Source of the DNA: Limnoglobus sp.
GTDB lineage: Bacteria; Planctomycetota; Planctomycetia; Gemmatales; Gemmataceae
NCBI GenBank assembly: GCA_025353985.1
Contig: JANXNT010001027.1
Coordinates: 1 to 5,139 of the forward strand
Direction of reading: 5' to 3'
DNA: 5,139 nucleotides
Below, piece by piece: positions 5,081 through 5,139 of the stretch. Within the stretch, counting starts at the first letter, position 1. Each line of letters begins with the position of its first letter. The notes below the pieces were generated by a model, which had not been told where the DNA came from, did not search any database, and worked only from the letters and a program-made list of their open reading frames with translations. Position numbers and translations under genes: made by a program.

Positions 5081-5139
5081 TCTTCGAAACACGACGGTTC
5101 GTGCGGCGTGGGATGACCGTTGGGGGTTTATCGTGTCTC
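5081..5139 (+). repeat. Asymmetric palindromic repeat element, copy B (cut by window end)
   Basis: Bases 5081-5102 equal 4900-4921 and 5113-5139 equal 4931-4957, both without a mismatch. The loop between them differs in sequence and length. The fold of copy A is conserved as far as visible: 5086-5094 pairs with 5131-5139, including the same A/C mismatch, and CGGT (5095-5098) pairs with ACCG (5116-5119). The window stops inside the right arm. The start-to-start distance between copies is 181 bp. Confidence 0.8.

Noticed and set aside
4896..5139. CRISPR array
   Set aside because: There are only two copies 181 bp apart, separated by another palindrome, with variable loops inside the repeat and no cas genes.

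Overview
The window most likely comes from a planctomycete, probably of the Gemmataceae or a near relative. Three things point there. One gene encodes a secreted, cysteine-bearing Thr/Val/Tyr repeat protein with YTV-type repeats, a protein class I know from planctomycete cell walls. Another encodes a secreted DUF1080 (3-keto-disaccharide hydrolase) protein, a family greatly expanded in planctomycetes. A dispersed palindrome at the right end reads 'LARRASEG' in one frame, a string I recall from spurious planctomycete ORFs. The taxonomic call is inference; no marker gene is present.

Layout. Positions 1-190 hold no gene. They contain a short perfect hairpin at the left edge and a 24-bp fragment (54-77) of a repeat that recurs near the right edge. 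Positions 191-1600 (+) encode a complete NtrC-family response regulator (receiver, sigma54-interacting AAA+ and Fis-type HTH domains). It converges on a DUF1080 gene (1641-2372, minus strand), and a 12-bp hairpin between the two stop codons probably terminates both. The 344-base interval 2373-2716 separates the DUF1080 gene from a divergent gene. It carries a plausible sigma70-type promoter for the rightward gene and good Shine-Dalgarno sites for both. Positions 2717-4762 (+) encode a 681-residue secreted repeat protein, followed by a textbook intrinsic terminator (4785-4821).

From 4896 to the end there is no gene. The stretch is a composite of palindromic repeats: an asymmetric hairpin element (copy A, 4896-4966), a 27-bp perfect inverted repeat (4974-5049), and a second, window-truncated copy of the first element (copy B, 5081-5139).

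The three genes appear to be separate transcription units, and nothing in the sequence ties them into one pathway. The regulator could act through sigma54 promoters, but I found none in the plus-strand intergenic sequence. The two secreted proteins fit an envelope or periplasmic setting. The most unusual content is the common 28-residue register of two different repeat arrays in the wall-type protein, including a cysteine ladder at that exact spacing, and the composite palindromic repeats at the right end.
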